Virus record (IMG/VR): IMGVR_UViG_3300010392_002534
Span: 1 to 21,578 of that record
Reading direction: 5' to 3' (one strand)
Source: a virus
DNA length: 21,578 nt
Translations under genes and position numbers: made by a program
Notes under the pieces: model-generated
The model's input: only the letters and a program-made list of their open reading frames with translations
The model's database searches: none
What the model was told of the DNA's origin: nothing
Shown here: positions 14,342-21,578 of the stretch, in pieces
Layout of the letters: every line of letters starts with the position of its first letter
Numbering within the stretch: the first letter of the stretch is position 1

Positions 14342-17300
14342 TGCCAGTGAGCAACATCGACAGCGTGCTGACCGGCATCCTCGTCCCCGACCCGCTCATC
14401 AGCGGCGACACACTCAGGCCAATCGGCGCCACCGCCGCAGACTCGTCGTACACAGAGCAGGGGCCAATCCCTGGCCCGCTCGTGTACCAGCGCGGCAGCA
14501 TCGGTGCGACATCGGCGACAGCCGGCAATCTTGGCCCGCAGCTTGAGCCGTTTCTGATTGGCGCCCAGAACGAGGCCGTTGCTGTGCGTGTCCAGCGGGG
14601 CGGAATGCCTGGGATTGGCGGTTGCGAGGTCGCGTGCCGGACTCCGACTGTTGACGACGATGACAACGCTACGACCATCTGGCAGGGCTGGACGACGCCA
14701 CAGGTCATCGAGCAGGGCTCGACGGCGTTCCTCGACCGCGGGTATGACGGGCCCCGTAACCTCGACGCTCAGGACATCGGCAACGGGCTCCTGTATGTGG
14801 TCTGGAATGACCAGGGCACGGTCTACGGGAGAATCTACGACATCAATGCGCACGACTGGTCTGGCTCCGCTGTCACCATTGTGGACCCGACCCGCGCGAT
14901 GGACGAAGACGGGGCGCAGCCGCAGGCATCATCTCTCGCGTCCGGGAACCCTGTCGCAATCACACGCACGGGGACTGGCCGCCTGCTCGTGGCTGTCATC
15001 GTCCAGGGCCCTGGGACTGATGTCGACCTGGCCATCAACTACAGCGACGACGACGGCGCCACGTGGATTGCGTCGACGCTGTCCGGCTATGACATCCCGC
15101 TGCCATATGACGCTGCTCGAGACTACGAGTGCATCTCGATGGCCTGGTACCAGGGCTCGGTGCTGCTCGTGGTTGGCGGCTCGCAGACTGACGGCGAGGA
15201 CGTCACGCCCGCTTGGGTTCAGTACGCGAGTTCGTCCGACGGAGCGTCATTCAACATGGTTGAGGACGGGTTCGCTGTTGCCTACGATGTTGACCCTTAC
15301 CGACCAATGGTCGGTGTTACTCTCGACGGCACCTGGGTCGTCTCCTACCAGCTGCGGCCAGGAGGAGGGACCCAAGGCGTGTACTGCCGCCGGATTTCCT
15401 CTCCATACTTGCCGCTTTCGGCGGCTGACCAAGTAGGTGTGGCTTCCCCTGTGGCGACACTGAGTCTCGTCGACACAGCGCAATGGCTATCGCCTGATGG
15501 CACCGTGAATATCGGGTTTGTGCGTGGAGAGCGCGTCGCTGTTGCTCGCTCCATCGACAGTGGTGCGACATGGGCTGAGTTTGACACGGCCCTACTAAAG
15601 CTGCCCGGCGCGGCAGTCGGTCGACTGTTCGGATTCGGGGTCAACAGTCGTGTCGTGTGGCTCGTTCAGGATGTCGCAACAGGCGCGAGGCCGGACCAGT
15701 GGCTCATGCTCGTCGAGTCCGGTGGCTGGACCATGGTCCCGATGCCGAGGGTCAACAGCAACCATCCGTCTGAACTGCGCGGATTCGGCGGCTCAGCATC
15801 CGTCACCGACGCTGCGACCTACCTCCCACTGGCCGCTCCGCCTGCGTATGGGTGGACGCTCACGGGGACCGCGGGGACGGTCGCGGCGTCCGGCGAGTGG
15901 CGTATCGACCTCACGGCACAGGGCGAATACGCGCGTGCGTTCGGCTCTCACTCGACAGAGACGGGGATCAACGTCCACTTCGAGGTCAAGACCACAACCA
16001 CGCCGGCCGACTACACGACGCAGGGTCCGGGCGTCGAGGTCGACCTCGGGAACGGTACCCAAGACCTGCGCGTGGACGTTCGGCTCATCAACGCTGGAGT
16101 CGGAATCTACGACGTCAATGCTGGTGCACTGCTGGGCTCTGCTGCGGTCAACAACACGGACCGCAGGGTCTACCGCCTGTCTCTCCAGCACAACGGCTCA
16201 GGCAACACGGTCGCGCTCTACAGCCGCAAACACGGCTCCAACTACTGGACGCTCCACGTCACCGGCACCGCGACCCGGCGCACATCTGGTGGCGGGACGA
16301 CGGCTGTCCGTTGGGGACACCTCTCCGCCGCTGCGGCGTCCTCGACTTGGTATGGCGTCCACGCCACGGTCTCCGCTGGATACGGCAACCACACTCAGAC
16401 GACGGACTCACTCTCTGCTGGCCTCGTCATCGCGGAAGCGCCTGAGACGTTGCCAGGTGCCCCGGTCCCGGTTGCCCCTGGGCGCCTTCACGTCAAGGCC
16501 GATCTCTACATGCGTGCGCGCAAAGGCCCCGGCCTTCGTGGTGACCTGTGGGAGGGCGCAATCGGGTACCGCTACGCGGCGGAGAACACCACCACGCGCA
16601 GCCGGCAGCGTGAGGCCAGGACAAACGCGGACAACGTGGCCGACTACTACACGTGGGAGCCGAACCCTGGCAACGAGCACCACCCTGGCGGCCGTGCTGT
16701 CGCGATGGCGGTGTTTGACAGCAACTGCCGCTACCACGTCCTGCGCGGTGGGGATGGCTCTACATCATCGCTCATCGCCGAGCTCGACCTTGCCGACGGC
16801 ACAACCGGTCTGTCGTTCACTCGGTCTGGAGACTCCGTTCGGGTCGCTGCTGGTTCAACCGCTGCATTCCTGACCGCCCTGGACCTTGTGGGCGGAACTG
16901 TGGATATGGGCTCTGGCGTGCTGCGGAAAATCACCGCTGCAACCCCGGGGCCGTGGAACTCGGCCGCGTCATCGCTCACCCTCACCATCGAGTTGAGTGG
17001 TGGCGAGCCGACCAGCGGAACGCTCGACATCTGGCGCACGTCCGGAGCAGTCGTTGTGCTCGGCTACACGACCTCCCACCGATACTGGATTCACCGCCGC
17101 TCGGCACAACAGACGGCAGACGACGACTATCGCGTTGGCCGTGTCGTCATCGGCCACGTAGAGGTCCTTGGCCAGCGTTGGAGCGAGGGCCGCTCGCAGA
17201 GCATCATGCCGCAGGTCGCGGTTGAGCAGGTGCCCGGTTTTGTCGCTGCCCGTCGGCTTGGCCCGACCGTTCGGTCATTCGGCATCGCGTGGACCGAAGG

Positions 17301-17613
17301 CGCACCGAGCAAGTGGACGACTGACCCTCCGCATCAAACGGCCGGCGGTGTCGCAATCGCGACCGCTGGGGACATCACACCGCTCGAGTCTGTCGTGTCC
17401 CAGTACGGCAGCGCGTTCGGGCCTGTCGTTCTGCTCCCTCGAATCGTGCGAGACGCTGCCGCAGTCAGCGTGGAGACGGTCCAGCTCATCGGGAGGGAAC
17501 TCGCCATCTACGGGCACTTCTCAACGGACCCGCAGATTGAGGATGCGTTCGGGGATGAGGCCGAGTGCGCGACCCGTCGTGTGTCTGGCGTCGAGTTCCA
17601 GGAGGAGCGCTGA
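14341..17613 (+). CDS. Large tail protein with Asp-box and LamG-like regions
   Basis: A 1090-aa protein following the tape measure with a TGATG overlap. Three Asp-box (BNR) motifs of the S-x-D-x-G-x-[TS]-[WF] type are visible: SDDDGATW (235-242), SSSDGASF (297-304) and SIDSGATW (404-411), with similarly spaced WND/DGT turns, indicating a sialidase-type beta-propeller over about 130-470. Residues about 495-690 form a beta-rich block (YGWTLTGTAGTVAASGEW to WYGVHATVSAGYG) with the look of a LamG/concanavalin-like jelly roll. Residues about 700-1090 are mixed, with DIWRTSGAVVVLGYTTSHRY and a cluster of Arg and Trp. Propellers and jelly rolls bind or cleave host glycans. The gene occupies the distal-tail-protein position, so tail tip attachment plus adsorption is plausible. 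Catalytic activity is not shown. Confidence 0.65.
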   Translation: MPVSNIDSVLTGILVPDPLISGDTLRPIGATAADSSYTEQGPIPGPLVYQRGSIGATSATAGNLGPQLEPFLIGAQNEAVAVRVQRGGMPGIGGCEVACRTPTVDDDDNATTIWQGWTTPQVIEQGSTAFLDRGYDGPRNLDAQDIGNGLLYVVWNDQGTVYGRIYDINAHDWSGSAVTIVDPTRAMDEDGAQPQASSLASGNPVAITRTGTGRLLVAVIVQGPGTDVDLAINYSDDDGATWIASTLSGYDIPLPYDAARDYECISMAWYQGSVLLVVGGSQTDGEDVTPAWVQYASSSDGASFNMVEDGFAVAYDVDPYRPMVGVTLDGTWVVSYQLRPGGGTQGVYCRRISSPYLPLSAADQVGVASPVATLSLVDTAQWLSPDGTVNIGFVRGERVAVARSIDSGATWAEFDTALLKLPGAAVGRLFGFGVNSRVVWLVQDVATGARPDQWLMLVESGGWTMVPMPRVNSNHPSELRGFGGSASVTDAATYLPLAAPPAYGWTLTGTAGTVAASGEWRIDLTAQGEYARAFGSHSTETGINVHFEVKTTTTPADYTTQGPGVEVDLGNGTQDLRVDVRLINAGVGIYDVNAGALLGSAAVNNTDRRVYRLSLQHNGSGNTVALYSRKHGSNYWTLHVTGTATRRTSGGGTTAVRWGHLSAAAASSTWYGVHATVSAGYGNHTQTTDSLSAGLVIAEAPETLPGAPVPVAPGRLHVKADLYMRARKGPGLRGDLWEGAIGYRYAAENTTTRSRQREARTNADNVADYYTWEPNPGNEHHPGGRAVAMAVFDSNCRYHVLRGGDGSTSSLIAELDLADGTTGLSFTRSGDSVRVAAGSTAAFLTALDLVGGTVDMGSGVLRKITAATPGPWNSAASSLTLTIELSGGEPTSGTLDIWRTSGAVVVLGYTTSHRYWIHRRSAQQTADDDYRVGRVVIGHVEVLGQRWSEGRSQSIMPQVAVEQVPGFVAARRLGPTVRSFGIAWTEGAPSKWTTDPPHQTAGGVAIATAGDITPLESVVSQYGSAFGPVVLLPRIVRDAAAVSVETVQLIGRELAIYGHFSTDPQIEDAFGDEAECATRRVSGVEFQEER
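17601..17607 (+). promoter_or_regulatory. Shine-Dalgarno GGAGGAG that decides the hub gene start
   Basis: GGAGGAG lies five bases before the ATG at 17613. The frame is open further upstream to 17565, but this site and the TGATG overlap with the previous stop make 17613 the likely start. Confidence 0.75.
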
Positions 17614-19193
17614 TGCGCGTCCTCATCAGCATTCAGACCGTAGACGGTCTCGTGAACCTGACCGACGGCTCAGCTGTGACGTTGACAGACCGTGCCACCG
17701 GAGAAGCGCGCACCTACGTCCCAGGTGTGCGCATCGAATCGGACGTGCTGACGTTCGCATTGTCGTTCCTGAGCGCGGATACCGGGCCCCGGTCTGTGTC
17801 GTTCACTGTGCTCGGCACCGGTGGTGGGACCGTCCAGGGCCTGGCTTCTGTCTCGATACTCGATGGTGAATCGTTGTACTACAGCGATGCCAAGACCATC
17901 GCAGAGGGTGAGCTGTCCGAGATTGTTGCAGACGAGCACTACTGGTCAGCGACGGTCACCGACGACCCGATGCGCGTGTCTGGGTTTTTGCTCGATGACC
18001 GCGCTGTGGTTGACACGTCCTCATGGCCGCGGACCGACGCTGAGAGAATCGCAGATGGTGACGTTGCCTTCGTTGGCACCAGCCCCGGCATTGACCCGCG
18101 AGCAGCCGGAGCACAGTACCCGCTCCCCATCGGGTTCCCGGGCCTGCGGACGGCTGGAGACTACGCGGGGGGCATTTACGGGACCAACTCCATCGGCTCC
18201 CCCGGCATCCTGTGCGAGTTGGGGACCGTGCTTGTGGCCGCTGACCAGACCATTCTCATCGCTGACGGAGTGGTCGACGCCGCCACGGTGCGCCGCATCT
18301 CGTTTGATTCAAGCAACGAGCCGTATGCCGAGGACCTTGACGTTGAGGTCGCGCACGACCGGCGAGGCCGCGCTGTCTCCGTGGTCAAGCCGTCGACAAA
18401 CATCATCGCAGACTCTGAGCAGTGGATTGCATGGCAGGGCGGAGGCATCTCTGACCCTTACGGCGTTGGCGTGTTGCGCAGGGTGGACCACGTCATCCGG
18501 TGGGCTCTCGACCGCTCCGGTGAGAGAATCGACTGGCAGTCGATGTCTCCTCTCGCCGCCCTGTCCGGCATGCAGATTGACACAGTCATCACGGGCCAGG
18601 TCGACGCACTGGACTGGCTGAGGTCGCAGGTCCTCCCGCTGCTGCCCGTGTCTGTGACGGAGGGGCCAGACGGTCTCTATGTCTGGCCATGGGTCATCGT
18701 TGACGACCGAGACCCGGTCACTACCATCACGACTGGGGAAAACGCGCAGCGGCCTGAGCCTTGGCGTAGAGAGACCCCAGGTGCGATGACGCGCTGCACT
18801 GTCTCGTATGCTCACGACGCCCGCAGTGGGCTCGCTACGCGACGGTGGACGACGGCCGGCGCCTATCGCACGACGGACGACCGCACTGAGGTCGGTCTGG
18901 ACCTGTACGCCCGGCGGATGCACGCCATCTTCGGTGAGCGCATCGGCTCCCCGGTAGAGGCCGAGGTCATCTGTGACCCTGCGACCGCGCAACTGGTCGC
19001 GCGGTGGAAAATCTGGGCCGCATGCAGGCTACAGGCAGTCGGGACGTTCTTCATGCGCAGAGACGACAGGCTGCGCCCAGGTGCCCCGGTCATGGTCGCT
19101 GACCCTGTGGTTAGCGCTGTGGCGCAGGTCGAAGAGGTGCGGTACACTGGCGCAGACAGCGTGGCGGTCACCGTTCGCGCATGGCCGGAGTGA
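17613..19193 (+). CDS. Tail hub / tail tip-associated protein (tentative)
   Basis: A 526-aa protein starting at an ATG that overlaps the preceding stop (TGATG). The N-terminal third is beta-rich (MRVLISIQTVDGLVNLTDGS, then VLTFALSFLSADTGPRSVSF), as in hub proteins that form the central ring at the tail end. The middle contains WALDRSGERIDWQSMSPLAA and QVDALDWLRSQVLPLLPVSV, followed by YVWPWVIVDD, and the C-terminal part returns to beta strands (GAPVMVADPVVSAVAQVEEV). This order resembles baseplate hub or Tal-like N-terminal domains, and the gene position after the tape measure and large tail protein fits. No protease or lysozyme domain was seen. Family assignment is by layout only. Confidence 0.5.
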   Translation: MRVLISIQTVDGLVNLTDGSAVTLTDRATGEARTYVPGVRIESDVLTFALSFLSADTGPRSVSFTVLGTGGGTVQGLASVSILDGESLYYSDAKTIAEGELSEIVADEHYWSATVTDDPMRVSGFLLDDRAVVDTSSWPRTDAERIADGDVAFVGTSPGIDPRAAGAQYPLPIGFPGLRTAGDYAGGIYGTNSIGSPGILCELGTVLVAADQTILIADGVVDAATVRRISFDSSNEPYAEDLDVEVAHDRRGRAVSVVKPSTNIIADSEQWIAWQGGGISDPYGVGVLRRVDHVIRWALDRSGERIDWQSMSPLAALSGMQIDTVITGQVDALDWLRSQVLPLLPVSVTEGPDGLYVWPWVIVDDRDPVTTITTGENAQRPEPWRRETPGAMTRCTVSYAHDARSGLATRRWTTAGAYRTTDDRTEVGLDLYARRMHAIFGERIGSPVEAEVICDPATAQLVARWKIWAACRLQAVGTFFMRRDDRLRPGAPVMVADPVVSAVAQVEEVRYTGADSVAVTVRAWPE

Positions 19194-19196
19194 GCA

Positions 19197-19604
19197 ATGG
19201 CATACACCGCAACCGTGACCGTCCAGAGGGTGCAGATTGCTGGCCATCTCGGGTACCAGCTCAAGATTGCAGAGACTGAGGCGGCGCAGACCTCCGAGAC
19301 GGAGATTGTGCTGGCGAACGTAGGGCTCCCGAGCATGGGTCGAGTCTTCTCTCAACAGTGCATTCTGTCCACAGGTACCGGGACGACCATCAACCCGGTC
19401 ATCGGCAACACGACCGACCCGGCCAATGCCAGGTGGCAGATGGCGAACGAGACGGCCGCAGCACGTGTCCACAACCAGAGCACGCTCGGTGTCCAGTACG
19501 GTGGTGACGTGACATCCTTCTTCCACCGCGCACAGCCGAACAACGCCACTGCTGACCACACCATCGAGACGGTGTACTACATCCGCGCCGGCTGGCGGGA
19601 CTGA
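19197..19604 (+). CDS. Small tail-associated protein, 135 aa
   Basis: The product begins MAYTATVTVQRVQIAGHLGY, a start pattern seen in small structural proteins near siphophage tail fibre genes, and is beta-rich throughout with a C-terminal strand HTIETVYYIRAGWRD. The ATG lies three bases after the hub stop, and its stop overlaps the next ATG (TGATG). There are no catalytic or membrane motifs. A tail tip accessory or fibre adaptor role is inferred from its place between the hub-like and fibre-like proteins. Confidence 0.6.
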   Translation: MAYTATVTVQRVQIAGHLGYQLKIAETEAAQTSETEIVLANVGLPSMGRVFSQQCILSTGTGTTINPVIGNTTDPANARWQMANETAAARVHNQSTLGVQYGGDVTSFFHRAQPNNATADHTIETVYYIRAGWRD

Positions 19605-20707
19605 TGGCCCTCTCATCCCCGAAGAGCTTGGACCCGGGCGGCGCTGGCGGCGGCTCCTGCACCGACCCCAGCATCTCCTCGTCGCTCGGCAACGTGGCAG
19701 ACCAGTCTGGAGCCTACGCGCCGACGCTGACGCACGACGGGGCCAGCGTCGCGACCGCGGCCGTTGACATCAACACGGGCCTCCCCGTGGTGGTCACGGG
19801 CTCGGCGACGACGACTCCGAGCGTGCCTGAGCCGACGGCCGGGCACGCGCTGCTGGTGACGCACACGACGACCGCGGCTGACGGGCTGACGGACCTGTTG
19901 CCGCGCGTGGTGATGAAGGCGGCGGCCCCATCCGGCGCGTCTTGGACCGATGTCTATGACGTCGACTTCACCACCGACATCACCGACAAGACCATCACCA
20001 TCGACGCGGCCGCCTCCGACCTCTACGAAGCGGACGGCACCACGGTCAAGGCTTCGGTCTACACGGATACCCGCTTCGGCAGCCCCTCCACCGAGTCAGC
20101 CGTCATCACCGCAGCGGCTGGGGGCTTCCGAATCCAGTGTGGCGGCGCGAACGACGCGCTCGTCGGCGGTGTGGTCATCTCTGCTGCCGCTGTGGGCCTC
20201 GACTTTGACGACCCGCGGCAGGACATCGCGGTCTACGTGGTGGTCGAGGGGCAGTCGTTCGCCCAGGACAACGACAGCCTCTTTGTTGGCATCGGCCCGG
20301 ACCAGAACGTTCGCAACGGTGGGGACGGGTCGTTTGGCCTCCAACAGAAGCGCAACAGCTCCACAGCCTACATCCGGCGCGGCGTGCAGTCCATCTCCGG
20401 CTCCTCGACCAGCGACAGCGACCAAGACAGCCAGACGAGCGCGCGGGCAGACCTTGTGGCCTGCTTCGTCATCCGTGGCGGGCGTGCGGTCGACGCCTTG
20501 TCCGTGGTCGGCACCACCATCCCTGACGGCGTGCCCGAGGTCACCGGAACGACCATCAGGTCCCCGCTCAACTACACGAACACGGTCGGGGCCGAGGGTC
20601 CGTTCTCGACTCAGATTTGCGTTGGGGTCGACGTCTTCACCGCTGGCGGCTCAACGGCCGAGGCCACCATCACCCGTATTCTCATCCGCACACTGGACCT
20701 GTCATGA
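19604..20707 (+). CDS. Tail fibre / receptor-binding-like protein
   Basis: A 367-aa protein rich in Ser, Thr, Gly, Ala and Asp. A Gly-rich N-terminus (LDPGGAGGGSCTDPS) is followed by repetitive Thr/Ala-rich strands, then a beta domain from about 125 to the end containing VGGVVISAAAVGLDFDDPRQ, DIAVYVVVEGQSFAQDN and a Ser/Asp-rich loop (SISGSSTSDSDQDSQ). It is the last large protein before the lysis gene, the usual place of a receptor-binding fibre. The region 175-260 resembles a jelly-roll domain in strand pattern. No Asp boxes or hydrolase residues were seen. The start overlaps the previous stop (TGATG) but lacks a strong Shine-Dalgarno. Confidence 0.55.
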   Translation: MALSSPKSLDPGGAGGGSCTDPSISSSLGNVADQSGAYAPTLTHDGASVATAAVDINTGLPVVVTGSATTTPSVPEPTAGHALLVTHTTTAADGLTDLLPRVVMKAAAPSGASWTDVYDVDFTTDITDKTITIDAAASDLYEADGTTVKASVYTDTRFGSPSTESAVITAAAGGFRIQCGGANDALVGGVVISAAAVGLDFDDPRQDIAVYVVVEGQSFAQDNDSLFVGIGPDQNVRNGGDGSFGLQQKRNSSTAYIRRGVQSISGSSTSDSDQDSQTSARADLVACFVIRGGRAVDALSVVGTTIPDGVPEVTGTTIRSPLNYTNTVGAEGPFSTQICVGVDVFTAGGSTAEATITRILIRTLDLS

Positions 20708-21009
20708 CGCCCACGACGACCCGCGTCCGCGACCTCAGTGATTCTGACGTCACCGAGTGGCGCACCGACATCGCCGCCAGCACGCTGGACGGGGCCGATA
20801 GCTCTATCGGCGTGGTCGTGCTGGAGGATGGTGGCGTGGCTGGGCTGGTCCGACTGTCCAGCGCTGAGGCGGCCGCACAGCTGCCCACCGTCCACGCCGA
20901 CCGCGGCTCACAGGGCCTCGACCCGCTCAAAGACCAGCTCACGGCCGCACACATGGGCGACCTGCTCAACGCGATGGCGGCGGCTCACGTTGCCGCGCAG
21001 GGGGACTGA
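20704..21009 (+). CDS. Unknown protein, 101 aa, before the endolysin
   Basis: The ATG overlaps the fibre-like gene's stop as ATGA; the frame is open further upstream to 20617, but only inside that gene. The protein is acidic (start MTPTTTRVRDLSDSDVTEWR), with a short hydrophobic patch IGVVVLEDGGVAGLV that is too short and charged to be a membrane segment, and a C-terminal helix (DQLTAAHMGDLLNAMAAAHV). It is therefore not an obvious holin despite lying just before the endolysin. A tail chaperone or fibre-assembly role is possible; no family is recognised. Confidence 0.55.
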   Translation: MTPTTTRVRDLSDSDVTEWRTDIAASTLDGADSSIGVVVLEDGGVAGLVRLSSAEAAAQLPTVHADRGSQGLDPLKDQLTAAHMGDLLNAMAAAHVAAQGD

Positions 21010-21578
21010 TGCGACTCGCCCTCATCCCAGGCCATGGCAACCGCTACCGCGGTGGCAAGTTCCGCTACGACCCCGGCGCAGCGAGCGGCGGCGTCATCGA
21101 GGCCGAGTGGGTCCGAGCCCTGTGTGAGCGCGTGACCGAGCTGTCGCCCCACGGGATGGCCGAGGTCTTCGACGAGCCCCAGCTGGGCGGACCGCTCTCG
21201 ACCTACACCCACCGGCGGAAGGCCGCGATGCGCTGGATTGGGGATGGCCCCGCGGTCGTCTGCCACGTCCACTGCAATGGCGGTGGTGGCCGCTACAGCC
21301 TCGCGATGCACGACCCGCGTTCCAGGGCCGGCGCAGCCTACGCCGTCGCGCTGACGGACCGCCTGAGCCGGGAGGCACCCGTCCTCACCAGCCGGATGCC
21401 GTGCAAGGTCATGCCAGCGCGTCGCAGCGACGGGTGGAAGCACGCAGCGAACCTGCTCGAGCCCACCTACAGCGCGCCAGCCGGCATCTGTGCTCTGCTC
21501 GTGGAGTGGGGCTTTGTCGACGGGCCAGATGCTGCCGGGTTCTACCCCTCGACCCTCGACGAGATGGCCCACGGGCTG
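21009..21578 (+). CDS. N-acetylmuramoyl-L-alanine amidase endolysin (Amidase_3 type), 3' end cut
   Basis: This frame starts at an ATG overlapping the previous stop (TGATG) and runs through the right edge; 190 codons are visible. It has the Amidase_3 zinc amidase pattern: LIPGHGNRYRGG with His9, GGVIEAEW with Glu31 or Glu33, CHVHCNGGGGR with His88 and Asn90 (the usual S-x-H-x-N segment), and LLVEWGFVDGPDA with the catalytic Glu166. These residues bind zinc and cleave the bond between MurNAc and the peptide stem of peptidoglycan. Placement after the tail genes fits the lysis cassette. There is no N-terminal signal peptide, so release would need a holin encoded outside the window. A C-terminal wall-binding domain, if any, is beyond the edge. 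Confidence 0.88.
   Translation, partial: MRLALIPGHGNRYRGGKFRYDPGAASGGVIEAEWVRALCERVTELSPHGMAEVFDEPQLGGPLSTYTHRRKAAMRWIGDGPAVVCHVHCNGGGGRYSLAMHDPRSRAGAAYAVALTDRLSREAPVLTSRMPCKVMPARRSDGWKHAANLLEPTYSAPAGICALLVEWGFVDGPDAAGFYPSTLDEMAHGL

Noticed and set aside
13027-14853. Minus-strand frame of 608 aa
   Set aside because: Covers the tape measure C-terminus; product is Ser/Ala/Arg low complexity, as expected for antisense of Ala-rich coding sequence.
15650-16873. + strand alternative frame of 407 aa inside the 1090-aa tail protein gene
   Set aside because: Arg/Thr/Ser-rich off-frame reading; the Asp-box and LamG-like features lie in the other frame.
17565-17612. N-terminal extension of the hub-like protein to 17565
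   Set aside because: It would overlap the upstream gene by 49 bases and has no ribosome binding site, whereas GGAGGAG lies right before 17613.
19604-19660. Fourth DPGG module in the fibre-like protein (LDPGGAGGG)
   Set aside because: Only the DPGG core matches; the VTL, ADAxExL and CDGT elements that define the module are absent.
20370-20445. Second calcium loop in SDSDQDSQ of the fibre-like protein
   Set aside because: It lacks the Gly at loop position 6 and the Glu/Asp at position 12; it is better described as a Ser/Asp-rich loop.
1-21578. Gene transfer agent cluster instead of a phage
   Set aside because: The scaffold-like gene, order of head genes and lack of recognisable GTA-specific tail proteins do not support it, though degenerate prophage status cannot be excluded from this window.
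1-21578. tRNA genes, CRISPR arrays, IS elements, integrase/attachment sites
   Set aside because: No cloverleaf-like sequence, spaced direct repeats, transposase or recombinase motifs were seen; gaps between genes are too small to hold most of them.

Overview
This is a GC-rich (roughly two-thirds G+C by eye) segment of a tailed bacteriophage or intact prophage, covering most of its virion morphogenesis module. All recognisable genes are on the + strand, almost end to end, many with 1-4 base stop/start overlaps (TGATG, ATGA, GTGA) typical of phage late operons. A tape-measure gene, a lambda G-like chaperone gene and no sheath gene point to a long, non-contractile siphovirus-like tail. An Amidase_3-type endolysin and clear Shine-Dalgarno sequences indicate a bacterial host, but the host group cannot be named from this window.

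Layout: (1) Packaging and head, 1-6280: possible small terminase (cut at the left edge), large terminase, portal, a small head-associated protein with two recognisable phage motifs, scaffold-like protein, major capsid protein. (2) Post-capsid accessory head genes and connectors, about 6370-9600: unknown 242-aa protein, a 51-aa ORF, two adjacent proteins built from three copies of one 'DPGG' beta module, a connector-like protein with an EF-hand-type loop, and a probable tail terminator. (3) Tail, about 9596-19193: beta-rich protein, probable tail tube protein, G-like chaperone plus a short -1-frame partner, an HK97-gp10-like protein, the tape measure, a 1090-aa Asp-box/LamG-like tail protein and a hub-like protein. 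(4) Distal tail and lysis, 19197 to the end: small tail protein, fibre-like protein, an unknown 101-aa protein, and the 5' 190 codons of a zinc amidase endolysin that runs off the right edge.

Most junctions look translationally coupled. The exceptions are leaders before the scaffold, capsid, post-capsid, DPGG-repeat and chaperone genes. The capsid leader (5186-5305) has a promoter-like element, a perfect 7-bp hairpin and a strand complementary to its own ribosome binding site. The leader after the capsid gene (6281-6369) has an 11-bp perfect inverted repeat that would bury the next ribosome binding site and competes with another strong hairpin. A 12-base ribosome-binding cassette (AGGAGCACACCA) recurs before three genes. 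No tRNA, IS element, CRISPR array, integrase or repressor was seen. I found no defence or other accessory system. The most interesting points are the leader RNA structures and unusual structural proteins.
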